This document shows, in pieces, positions 1 to 6,137 of a stretch of 6,137 nucleotides of DNA. Position numbers and translations under genes: made by a program. The DNA is taken from NCBI GenBank assembly GCA_947460275.1, contig CANHHZ010000116.1, forward strand, positions 1-6,137, in the 5' to 3' direction. Source of the DNA: Sphingobacteriaceae bacterium (lineage in GTDB: Bacteria; Bacteroidota; Bacteroidia; Sphingobacteriales; Sphingobacteriaceae). Positions within the stretch are counted from its first letter, which is position 1; every line of letters starts with the position of its first letter. Under the pieces are notes generated by a model. It was not told the DNA's origin. It saw only the letters and a list, made by a program, of their open reading frames with translations, and searched no databases.

Positions 1-1423
1 ATTTATACACTCTTACATTATGGTAAGCTTTAATTACCCTTGTTTTAACTGTATCTGCCGGATTAAAAGCAACGCTGTCATTCAGTATTTTAGTTTTAGA
101 TGTTGGCAGCAGGGTTTTGTCTTTTTTCTTGGATAAATCGGGTTTTATGTCTGTTTTTTCAGCTTGTTTAACCTCTTTTTTTACAACTTCAGAAGATTTA
201 ATACTATCGGTAACTACAATCAATTTTTTGGGTACAGTATCTAGTCTTTTTAATAAATTGGAAACGGTATCATTTAGATTTTCTAGCGTCAATTTTTCGT
301 TTTTTTGGCTTCTCTTTTTTGACTTGCTATTGCTATTTTTCTTAGGCTCATCAATTGCTTCAAATTGTTTTTTAGCCTCTGCTTTTTCTTTTACTTGTTT
401 TTCTTTTTCGTCATCTTCACCAACTTCATTGTCTTTTTGTATCAATGGCTTACTTAATAATTTAAGGGTTTTTTGTAATACTTTTTGGGTTTCTAAAGTA
501 TCGGCGCCAAGCCAAAGTGTGTCGGGTATTTTTTTATTCTTTAAGGTGATAGAATCTGTGGTGCCCATTCCAAAATAGGCATTTTTAGTCACCACCACAC
601 GTTCGGTTTTGCCAAAATATTCACCTAGTTGGCCTCTTAATATTGTTTTGTCTGAGGTGTCCATAAAAACAATGTTTTTTACCGCTTTTCCATAACTGGT
701 TTTGCCATTGTAATACAAACTGTCGCCTTTCAACGATTTTGTTCCTTGGGTATATAAATTTTTCTTTCCAAAATAAGCATTTTCTGTTTTGGTGTTGTAT
801 GCGCCATCTTCGGTGTATAGGTTTTCTGTTTTGCCTTTTATATTGGTGGGGCCATAAAAGTAAGTCCAGTTGGTTCTGGTATTGTAGCGTAATGTGTCTG
901 ATTTTATGGTGCTTTGCGGCGTTACCACAACCACATTGTATCTAAAAAAAGAATCCTTAGTAAAAGCAAAGTACCATCCATTTTTACTGGTTAAGGTAAC
1001 TTCCTGATTTACAATTTTTCCGCCGTTAAAATACTTGCCAATCTTTGGTGTCATCAAATAATCGAGCATATTGGTGGTTAAAACAGAAGTAGCATCAATC
1101 ATTTTTACATTGCTTGTAAGTTGGGCTAGCTTTTTATTCCCATCGTAATTTAAAAAATCCGAATAAATGTTTACCGTATCTCCTTGATTGATATGCACAT
1201 TTTTGTAAGCTTCAAAATAATTTCTGTCTTTATAAAAAACAGCGCTATCGCAAGATAAAGTAGCATTATCTTGTCTAAAAACAGGGTTTTTGACATAGTT
1301 GATATTGGTTTTGTTATCAACTATTAAGCTGGTAGAGCTTTGTAAAATAATTTTTGTGCGCTCTTGCGCAAGCAAAGCACTTGAAAACAGAATTAGGAGA
1401 ATGAAAATACGAAGTCGCTGCAC
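1..1423 (-). CDS. OstA/LptA-like exported protein (partial, 3' end beyond window)
   Basis: This is an open minus-strand frame of 474 codons that continues past the left edge. It begins at GTG (1423-1421). An in-frame stop (TAA at 1435-1433) lies four codons upstream and no ATG occurs until far downstream, so GTG is the only sensible start. Residues 1-19 form a signal peptide (VQRLRIFILL, then a hydrophobic stretch ending ALLA before QE), with no lipobox cysteine. Residues of about 20-310 are rich in beta-strand-like repeats of the type 'Y.GK..Y......L.GDSLYYNGKT' and 'LWLGADTL', as in the Bacteroidota OstA-like family related to LptA and the N-terminal part of LptD. About residues 325-440 are low-complexity and K/E/S-rich, probably a disordered linker. 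OstA-like sequence then resumes (AYHNVRVYK at the edge). By family, the protein probably acts in the periplasm or at the outer membrane in lipopolysaccharide transport or assembly. The family call is from pattern recognition, and the exact role is inferred. Confidence 0.8.
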   Translation of the reverse strand, partial: MQRLRIFILLILFSSALLAQERTKIILQSSTSLIVDNKTNINYVKNPVFRQDNATLSCDSAVFYKDRNYFEAYKNVHINQGDTVNIYSDFLNYDGNKKLAQLTSNVKMIDATSVLTTNMLDYLMTPKIGKYFNGGKIVNQEVTLTSKNGWYFAFTKDSFFRYNVVVVTPQSTIKSDTLRYNTRTNWTYFYGPTNIKGKTENLYTEDGAYNTKTENAYFGKKNLYTQGTKSLKGDSLYYNGKTSYGKAVKNIVFMDTSDKTILRGQLGEYFGKTERVVVTKNAYFGMGTTDSITLKNKKIPDTLWLGADTLETQKVLQKTLKLLSKPLIQKDNEVGEDDEKEKQVKEKAEAKKQFEAIDEPKKNSNSKSKKRSQKNEKLTLENLNDTVSNLLKRLDTVPKKLIVVTDSIKSSEVVKKEVKQAEKTDIKPDLSKKKDKTLLPTSKTKILNDSVAFNPADTVKTRVIKAYHNVRVYK

Positions 1424-1427
1424 GGTA

Positions 1428-1435
1428 CAAAGTTA
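1428..1435 (-). promoter_or_regulatory. Candidate Bacteroidota -7 box (TAACTTTG) for the OstA-like gene
   Basis: Read on the minus strand, this is an exact match to the TAnnTTTG -7 consensus of Bacteroidota primary sigma factor promoters. It ends 4 nt before the GTG start. The expected upstream TTTG-type -33 box is at best TGTG (1460-1457), with a 21-bp spacer. If the box is used, the transcript would start at or within a few bases of the start codon. The box also contains the in-frame upstream stop. Confidence 0.4.
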
Positions 1436-1528
1436 GGTTTTTGCTTACTATTTTTACACACAATAATTTTATCAAACGTATAATGGCATTTAATTTTTAA
1501 ATTATAGGTTTATGCTCGTTTAAATTAA

Positions 1529-1536
1529 TATTTTTG
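1529..1536 (+). promoter_or_regulatory. Candidate Bacteroidota -7 box (TATTTTTG) for tilS
   Basis: This is an exact match to TAnnTTTG. It ends 4 nt before the tilS ATG, which is the same spacing as in the divergent gene. No clear TTG or TTTG -33 box lies 19-21 bp upstream, and the surrounding T-rich sequence makes a chance match easier, so the call is tentative. Confidence 0.35.
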
Positions 1537-1540
1537 GTAA

Positions 1541-2869
1541 ATGTTAGCCTTAACACAATTTACAGCTTTTGCTAAAGAACATTTGCTATTTACTGCAGAA
1601 CAAAAAATTTTGCTAGCAGTAAGTGGCGGAAAAGACTCGGCATTAATGGTTGATCTATTTAAGCGTGCAGGGTTTAATTTTGGCATTGCGCATTGTAATT
1701 TTAATTTGCGGGGCAACGAGTCTCAACGTGATGAGGCGTTTGTGAAATTATTAGCCCTAAATTTAAAGGTGCCCTTTTATGTTACGCATTTTGATACTGA
1801 AGCTTACGCCCTTCAGCAGCAAATCTCTACTCAGATGGCTGCTCGAGATTTACGATATCAATGGTTTGAAACTTTAAGAAAAGATAATAACTACGATTTT
1901 ATTGCGGTTGCACAGCATCAAAACGACTCAATAGAAACGTTACTACTTAACCTAACTCGAGGAACTGGAATAAGTGGTTTGCATGGCATTTTGCCCAAAA
2001 GAGATTATATTATCAGGCCATTACTTTTTTTATCGAGGCAACAAATAGATGAAATTGTAGCAGAAAACAACATCGATTTTGTAGAGGATAGCTCTAACAA
2101 AACCAGCAAATACGCACGCAACAAAATTCGTTTAAATGTAATTCCGCAACTGCGGGAAATTAATCCAAATTTAGAACAGACTTTTGCGCAAAATATTACT
2201 CGTTTTGCACAAACCGAAGAAGTATTACAACAAGTAGTAACACAAATTAGAAGTCAAATTCAGCAAAAAAGCGGTGACAATTTTTATTTTAACATCGCAG
2301 CTATCGAAAATTTAACACCAAAGCAATTGTTATTTTTTGAATTAGTTAAGGATTTTAATTTTAGCTATTCGGTTGTTACAGAGGTTTTAGCGTCGCTCCA
2401 TAAACAAAGTGGAACCTCTTTTTACAGTTCAACGCATCGCATTACAATTGATAGAACGGATTTAATCCTATCGCCCTTGGTAAACCAAAGCGATGCGCCT
2501 GTTTTTATTCACGTAAACGAAAATGTAATTAATTTTTATTCGCAAAAAATAACCCTGGAGTGTAAAGCATCAGCAAGTATAGAAAAAAGTTTAACAAAAG
2601 CTTTTGTTGATTTTGAAAAGCTTATTTTTCCGCTTTCTGTTCGTTTTTGGCAAAATGGCGATAAATTTATCCCACTGGGAATGGAAAGCAATAAAAAATT
2701 GAGCGATTTTTTTATAGATTCAAAAATATCGCTCCCACAAAAGGAACAAACGCCTATTCTGGTAAACGGCAATGGGGAAATTATTTGGGTTGTAGGTTTA
2801 AGGCAAGACAATAGATATAAAGTAGTAGCAAGCACAAAAAAAGTTGCTATATTCGAACTTACAAAATAA
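1541..2869 (+). CDS. tilS: tRNA(Ile)-lysidine synthetase TilS
   Basis: TilS is a cytoplasmic ATP-dependent enzyme. It joins lysine to C34 of the CAU-anticodon tRNA-Ile, making lysidine, so that the tRNA reads AUA and is charged with isoleucine. The 442-aa protein shows the full-length architecture. The N-terminal PP-loop ATPase has SGGKDS at residues 28-33, LRGNES at 56-61, ARDLRY at 101-106 and the AQHQNDSIET motif at 124-133, followed by RGTGISGLHGI (140-150) and RPLL.LSR (159-166). A DSSN..SKYARNKIRLNVIPQL segment (183-204) and INP (207-209) come next, then a helical middle domain. The C-terminal TilS_C domain spans about 363-436 (RFWQNGDKFIPLG, KKLSDFFID, VVGLRQDNRYKV). The ATG start fits the family N-terminus. 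The gene lies 3 bp upstream of a small membrane-protein gene and is divergent from the OstA-like gene. No truncation or frameshift is seen. Identification is very secure. Confidence 0.97.
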   Translation: MLALTQFTAFAKEHLLFTAEQKILLAVSGGKDSALMVDLFKRAGFNFGIAHCNFNLRGNESQRDEAFVKLLALNLKVPFYVTHFDTEAYALQQQISTQMAARDLRYQWFETLRKDNNYDFIAVAQHQNDSIETLLLNLTRGTGISGLHGILPKRDYIIRPLLFLSRQQIDEIVAENNIDFVEDSSNKTSKYARNKIRLNVIPQLREINPNLEQTFAQNITRFAQTEEVLQQVVTQIRSQIQQKSGDNFYFNIAAIENLTPKQLLFFELVKDFNFSYSVVTEVLASLHKQSGTSFYSSTHRITIDRTDLILSPLVNQSDAPVFIHVNENVINFYSQKITLECKASASIEKSLTKAFVDFEKLIFPLSVRFWQNGDKFIPLGMESNKKLSDFFIDSKISLPQKEQTPILVNGNGEIIWVVGLRQDNRYKVVASTKKVAIFELTK

Positions 2870-2872
2870 CTG

Positions 2873-3355
2873 ATGCAACACAAATATAAATATATCGAAA
2901 AACAGTATGTAGGCCGTGATTATATACGTATTTGTATTCGGCTAGTCATGGCAGCATTTTGTTTCGCTGCTTATGTTTATGAGCGAGATAGAGACAACAC
3001 GGTTGACCTATTTTTGGTTGTTGGCTTTGGAATTATTGCTGTATCTATAGTGCTACTCTTTTTGATTCATTATCAAGTTCGTGTCCAAAATAAAAGTGTA
3101 ATTATTGATGGCTTGTGGACTTCGAAAAAAGTAAAAATAGATTTAATTAGTATTGTAAGCGTACGCAAAGATATTTACAGCAATTATATGTTTAATAATC
3201 CAGTGTATAATTTGCACAAAAAAGGCAGTATACGTTTTTATTCTTCCGGGAAAGATGCAATTGTATTGACAGACAGAGATGGCTTAGAATATTTTATAGG
3301 CACACAACGCCCCAATGAAATGTTGTTGGTGATACAAGCCGAGATGAAAAGCTAA
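2873..3355 (+). CDS. Small two-TM membrane protein with possible PH-like C-terminal domain
   Basis: I do not recognise this 160-aa protein as a named family. It has a basic, polar N-terminus (residues 1-17), a hydrophobic segment at about 18-36, a short charged loop (YERDRDNTVD, 36-45), and a second strong hydrophobic segment at about 44-67. The soluble tail of about 90 residues has alternating hydrophobic and charged strands (VRVQNKSVIIDGLWTSKKVK, IDLISIVSVRKD, GSIRFYSSGKDAIVLTD, EYFIG). It ends in an amphipathic helix (RPNEMLLVIQAEMKS). Two N-terminal TMs followed by such a strand-rich tail resemble bacterial PH-like membrane proteins, in which both termini would be cytoplasmic; this is inference from pattern only. 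The start is 3 bp after the tilS stop, so co-transcription with tilS is likely. Nothing in the sequence ties it to tRNA modification. Confidence 0.8.
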   Translation: MQHKYKYIEKQYVGRDYIRICIRLVMAAFCFAAYVYERDRDNTVDLFLVVGFGIIAVSIVLLFLIHYQVRVQNKSVIIDGLWTSKKVKIDLISIVSVRKDIYSNYMFNNPVYNLHKKGSIRFYSSGKDAIVLTDRDGLEYFIGTQRPNEMLLVIQAEMKS

Positions 3356-3378
3356 CTATAAATCATACTAAATTTAAA

Positions 3379-3843
3379 ATGAAAATAAACATTACAGTAA
3401 TTTTAATTGTTATCTCGATATCAGCTTTTTCGGTTAAAGCACAAGAGTTTAATCCAAAAGTATCAAGAGACTCTGTGGGCATCTTAAGCGCCCAGATTGA
3501 AGCTTTAAAGGCAAGTCAAAAAGTTCAAGAGCTTAAGCTAAAAGAATTTGATGAACAACAAGAAGTAGAAAAATTGCGTGTAAAATTAATGCTCGCCAAT
3601 GATATTGCTAAGGCTTCGACACTAAAAAGCACTGAAATTGCCGAAAAACTGAAAGGCACCACCGATATAAAAACTCAAGAAAGAGCAGCTAAACAAGCAA
3701 AAACTGATACTGAAGATGCCCAAAAGGTTTCAGAACGGTTCAAAAAGCAAATAGAAAAAGTAGAGTTGCTTAGGGGGCAAATTCAAATGGAAGAACGTAA
3801 ACTGACTTACAAGAAACCAATTGTTCTCTTCGATCACAAATAG
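3379..3843 (+). CDS. Small exported coiled-coil protein, function unknown
   Basis: This is a 154-aa protein with a clear signal peptide: MKINITVILIVISISAFSVKA, with cleavage expected around residue 21 before QEF. No cysteine follows, so it is not a lipoprotein. Residues of about 32-142 are almost uninterrupted charged, helix-favouring sequence rich in K, E, Q and A, with heptad-like spacing (IEALKASQKVQELKLKEFDE, SERFKKQIEKVELLRGQIQM). This suggests a periplasmic coiled coil. The last dozen residues (YKKPIVLFDHK) are a distinct short non-helical tail. The gene has no recognised catalytic motif and no family I can name. It lies 23 bp after the two-TM gene behind an A/T-rich leader, which is the usual Bacteroidota translation-initiation context, and is probably the last gene of the tilS operon. 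The reading frame itself is secure. Confidence 0.8.
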   Translation: MKINITVILIVISISAFSVKAQEFNPKVSRDSVGILSAQIEALKASQKVQELKLKEFDEQQEVEKLRVKLMLANDIAKASTLKSTEIAEKLKGTTDIKTQERAAKQAKTDTEDAQKVSERFKKQIEKVELLRGQIQMEERKLTYKKPIVLFDHK

Positions 3844-3904
3844 CTTAAACCTATGGCGGTGATATTGGTTTCTGCTATTTTATTAAATAAATAATACTAC
3901 TCAG

Positions 3905-3988
3905 ATGGGTATCAACAAATTTTTAGCTCTTTATATGGAGATAAGAATTTTAATAGCTGTCTGGGGTAAATTAGAATTGTATCAATGA
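3905..3988 (+). other. Candidate 27-codon leader ORF overlapping the bshA start
   Basis: An ATG at 3905 opens a frame of 27 codons (starts MGINKFLALYMEIR, ends GKLELYQ). Its TGA stop (3986-3988) overlaps the bshA ATG (3985-3987) as ATGA, the classic geometry for translational coupling. No ribosome-binding site is evident, and open frames this short are common by chance in AT-rich DNA. It resembles no protein I know. It could be a leader peptide, a decayed gene end or nothing. Confidence 0.15.
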
Positions 3989-5127
3989 AAATAGGAATTG
4001 TTTGTTATCCCACTTTTGGTGGGAGCGGGGTTGTGGCTACAGAATTAGGAAAGGCACTTGCCAACGAAGGGCATCAAGTGCATTTTATAACTTATAGCCA
4101 GCCCGCAAGATTAGATTTTTTTTCGGCTAACCTTTTTTATCACGAAGTGTCGGTAAGGGATTATCCTTTGTTCGATTACGCTCCTTACGAATCGGCATTG
4201 GCCAGTAAATTGGTTGATGTGGTACGTTTTGAACAGCTAGATATTTTGCATGTTCATTATGCCATTCCACACGCTTCGGCTGCCTTTATGGCCAAACAAA
4301 TCTTAGCAACTTATGGTATAAACATTCCTTTTGTAACCACCTTACACGGTACAGATATTACTTTAGTAGGTAAAGATGCTACCTACAAGCCTGTAGTTAC
4401 TTTTTCTATCAACCAAAGTGATGGAGTGACTACCGTTTCAGAAGATTTAAAATTAGATACCTACAAGCACTTCGAAATTCAGAAAGACATTTCGGTAATT
4501 CCAAATTTCATAGATTTTAATCGCTTTAGTCTACAACCTAAAGACCATTTCAAAAGAGCTATTGCCCCCAATAACGAGCGTATTTTAATCCATACCTCCA
4601 ACTTTAGAAGGGTAAAACGCACTGCCGATGTGATTAGAGTGTTTCAAAAAGTACAACAAAAAATACCTTCTAAACTTTTAATGGTGGGCGATGGTCCTGA
4701 ACGTTCGGCAGATGAGCAACTTTGCCGAGAATTGGGCATTTGCGAAAATGTTCGATTTTTAGGAAAGCAAGATGCCATTGAAGAAATTTTATCGGTTTCA
4801 GATCTTTTCCTAATGCCATCAGAGTCTGAAAGTTTTGGTTTGGCAGCCTTAGAAGCCATGGCTTGTAAAGTGCCAATCATTACCACCAATGCCGGCGGAT
4901 TGCCCGAATTAAACACTGATGGCTACTGCGGTTACATGAGCAACATTGGTGATGTAGATGACATGGCTAAGAACGCAATTCTGATTTTAGAAAATGACGA
5001 AAAGTTGAGGCAATTTAAGGAAAATGCTTTTATGCGTGCCCAAGACTTCGACTTGAAGAAGATATTGCCAATGTATATTTCTTTTTATAACGAAGTTTTG
5101 GAGAAATCTTCCATAAATAAGATTTAA
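3985..5127 (+). CDS. bshA: N-acetyl-alpha-D-glucosaminyl L-malate synthase BshA
   Basis: BshA is a cytoplasmic GT4-family retaining glycosyltransferase. It transfers GlcNAc from UDP-GlcNAc to L-malate, the first step of bacillithiol synthesis. The 380-aa length is normal for the family. The N-terminal Rossmann domain carries FGGSGVVATELG (11-22), HVHYAIPHA (89-97) and TLHGTDITLVG (119-129), the signatures that separate BshA from other GT4 enzymes. The C-terminal nucleotide-sugar domain has HTSNFRRVKR (203-212), VGDGPE (234-239) and the EX7E motif at E282 and E290 within ESESFGLAALEAMA, then NAGGLPEL (302-309). All expected elements are present. The ATG start gives the family N-terminus MKIGIVCYPTFGGSG. 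The gene follows a 141-bp gap; a one-mismatch -7-like box (TAGAATTG, 3972-3979) ends 5 nt before the ATG. The later pathway genes bshB and bshC are not in the window. Confidence 0.95.
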   Translation: MKIGIVCYPTFGGSGVVATELGKALANEGHQVHFITYSQPARLDFFSANLFYHEVSVRDYPLFDYAPYESALASKLVDVVRFEQLDILHVHYAIPHASAAFMAKQILATYGINIPFVTTLHGTDITLVGKDATYKPVVTFSINQSDGVTTVSEDLKLDTYKHFEIQKDISVIPNFIDFNRFSLQPKDHFKRAIAPNNERILIHTSNFRRVKRTADVIRVFQKVQQKIPSKLLMVGDGPERSADEQLCRELGICENVRFLGKQDAIEEILSVSDLFLMPSESESFGLAALEAMACKVPIITTNAGGLPELNTDGYCGYMSNIGDVDDMAKNAILILENDEKLRQFKENAFMRAQDFDLKKILPMYISFYNEVLEKSSINKI

Positions 5128-5181
5128 ATTATTTTTTTTAAAAAAATTCATCAAATGCAAGTATCTGTTTTAAATGCTGTT

Positions 5182-6137
5182 ATGAAAAAAATTATTGTCT
5201 TTTTATTTATTTTAAGTTTGTCATTTCAGTTAAATGCACAAGATAAAATTAGGGCTTCAAATCAAATTTTTGCCATCAGCGATGGAAATTTTCTTTTAAA
5301 CGGAAAGCCTATCCAAATTCATAGTGGCGAGATGCATTATGCTCGAATTCCAAAACCTTATTGGCGCCATCGTTTAAAAATGATGAAAGCCATGGGCCTT
5401 AATGCGGTGGCTACGTACGTTTTTTGGAATTACCATGAGGTGGCACCCGGTATTTGGGATTTTAAAACAGGCAATAAAAATTTAGCCGAGTATATTAAAA
5501 TTGCGCAAGAAGAAGGGCTTTTTGTAATATTAAGACCAGGCCCTTACGTTTGTGCCGAATGGGAATTTGGTGGTTATCCATGGTTTCTACAAAAAACACC
5601 AAATATGGTTATTAGGGGATACAATCCTCCATACTTATCTGCCACAAAAGCTTATTTTACAGCACTTTATAGTCAAGTAAAAGATTTGCTAATTACAAAC
5701 GGAGGACCAATTATCATGGTTCAGGGTGAAAATGAATTTGGCTCTTATGTAGCACAGCGCAAAGACGTATCTTTAGAAGACCACAAAAAATATAGTTCAG
5801 CAGTTTTTAAGCAACTGCAAGAGGTAGGTTTTAACGTTCCTTTTTTTACTTCTGATGGAAGTTGGCTTTTTGAAGGCGGTGCATTACTCGGCGCTTTGCC
5901 AACAGCTAATGGCGAGGACGATGTAGCAAAACTAAAAGAGATTGTAAATAAGTACAACAACGGCAAAGGGCCCTATATGGTGGCCGAATTTTATCCGGGT
6001 TGGTTAGATCACTGGGCAGAACCTTTTCCTAAAGTTAAAACCGATGAGGTGGTAAAACAAACTCAAAAATATTTAGATGGCGGTGTTTCTTTTAACTATT
6101 ATATGGTACACGGGGGCACAAATTTTGGGTTTACCTC
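5182..6137 (+). CDS. Secreted GH35 beta-galactosidase (partial, 3' end beyond window)
   Basis: The first 318 codons of a glycoside hydrolase family 35 enzyme are visible. The family releases terminal beta-linked galactose by a retaining mechanism. The start at 5182 gives a textbook signal peptide (MKKIIVFLFILSLSFQLNAQ), so the protein is exported to the periplasm or beyond. An in-frame ATG at 5155 would add nine residues (MQVSVLNAV) before it and is less likely. Barrel motifs appear in family order: IHSGEMHYARIP (46-57), ATYVFWNYHE (77-86), RPGPYVCAEWEFGGYP (118-133), QGENEFGSY around the proton donor E185, AEFYPGWLDHW with nucleophile E269, and NYYMVHGGTNFGF near the edge. The missing part should hold the end of the barrel and the beta-sandwich domains. 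The substrate cannot be told from this part, but such enzymes in Bacteroidota serve plant or host glycan breakdown. It follows bshA by 54 bp with no functional link evident. Confidence 0.93.
   Translation, partial: MKKIIVFLFILSLSFQLNAQDKIRASNQIFAISDGNFLLNGKPIQIHSGEMHYARIPKPYWRHRLKMMKAMGLNAVATYVFWNYHEVAPGIWDFKTGNKNLAEYIKIAQEEGLFVILRPGPYVCAEWEFGGYPWFLQKTPNMVIRGYNPPYLSATKAYFTALYSQVKDLLITNGGPIIMVQGENEFGSYVAQRKDVSLEDHKKYSSAVFKQLQEVGFNVPFFTSDGSWLFEGGALLGALPTANGEDDVAKLKEIVNKYNNGKGPYMVAEFYPGWLDHWAEPFPKVKTDEVVKQTQKYLDGGVSFNYYMVHGGTNFGFT

Noticed and set aside
117..945. Plus-strand open frames at 117-578 and 739-945
   Set aside because: They are antisense to the OstA-like gene. The first is Phe/Ser/Leu-rich because it reads the complement of a Lys/Glu-rich coding stretch, and the minus frame has a signal peptide and family motifs.
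1479..1484. TATAAT hexamer in the divergent intergenic region
   Set aside because: Bacteroidota promoters use TAnnTTTG rather than the E. coli -10 box, there is no TTGACA at the right distance, and the region is strongly AT-rich.
1496..1527. Direct repeat TTTAAATTA at 1496-1504 and 1519-1527 (23-bp period)
   Set aside because: Two 9-bp copies made only of A and T in an AT-rich spacer are easily produced by chance, and no third copy or flanking extension is seen.
3847..3871. Possible hairpin AAACC-TAT...ATA-tt-GGTTT just after the coiled-coil gene
   Set aside because: The stem is short, AT-rich and interrupted by a 2-nt bulge, and no T-run follows it, so it does not qualify as an intrinsic terminator.
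4644..4916. Minus-strand open frames inside bshA
   Set aside because: They lie wholly within the conserved bshA coding sequence and show no protein-family features. The same applies to the minus frames within tilS (2536-2883) and the GH35 gene (5745-5966).
5132..5147. T8A8 tract between bshA and the GH35 gene
   Set aside because: It is a perfect A/T palindrome but has no GC stem or loop. It could be a bendable tract or homopolymer slippage site, but not a supported terminator or promoter.
3985..6137. bshA plus GH35 as a sugar-related gene cluster
   Set aside because: BshA makes a thiol precursor in the cytoplasm and the GH35 enzyme is exported for glycan breakdown. Adjacency alone does not support a shared pathway, and no SusC/SusD or transporter genes are in view.

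Overview
The window looks like ordinary chromosomal DNA of a Bacteroidota bacterium, most likely of the Sphingobacteriaceae (Pedobacter-like) type. This placement is inferred from several signs. The DNA is AT-rich, with long A and T runs. Start codons lack Shine-Dalgarno sequences. TAnnTTTG-type -7 boxes are present. The gene content also fits: an OstA-like outer-membrane biogenesis protein of the Bacteroidota kind, a long-form TilS, BshA (bacillithiol synthesis) and a secreted GH35 beta-galactosidase. No search was run, so genus-level placement is a guess.

Layout. Positions 1-1423 (minus strand) hold most of an OstA/LptA-like exported protein that starts at a GTG and runs off the left edge. 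A 117-bp divergent intergenic region (1424-1540) separates it from a rightward cluster: tilS (tRNA-Ile lysidine synthetase), then after 3 bp a small two-TM protein with a possible PH-like tail, then after 23 bp a small exported coiled-coil protein. After a 141-bp gap comes bshA, complete. After another 54 bp comes a secreted GH35 beta-galactosidase whose 3' end lies beyond the right edge. Coding density is high, and no gene-free stretch reaches 300 bp.

How the genes relate. The genes serve separate housekeeping jobs: envelope assembly (OstA-like), decoding of AUA codons (TilS), low-molecular-weight thiol synthesis (BshA) and glycan degradation (GH35). The tilS / two-TM / coiled-coil trio is spaced like an operon. 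bshA and the GH35 gene may each have their own promoter or may be read through from upstream. No mobile element, CRISPR array, tRNA, rRNA or phage gene is visible, and I see no convincing novel multi-gene system.

The points most worth a second look are the matched TAnnTTTG boxes lying exactly 4 nt before both divergent start codons (possible leaderless transcripts), a 27-codon ORF that overlaps the bshA start as ATGA, and the two uncharacterised small proteins after tilS.
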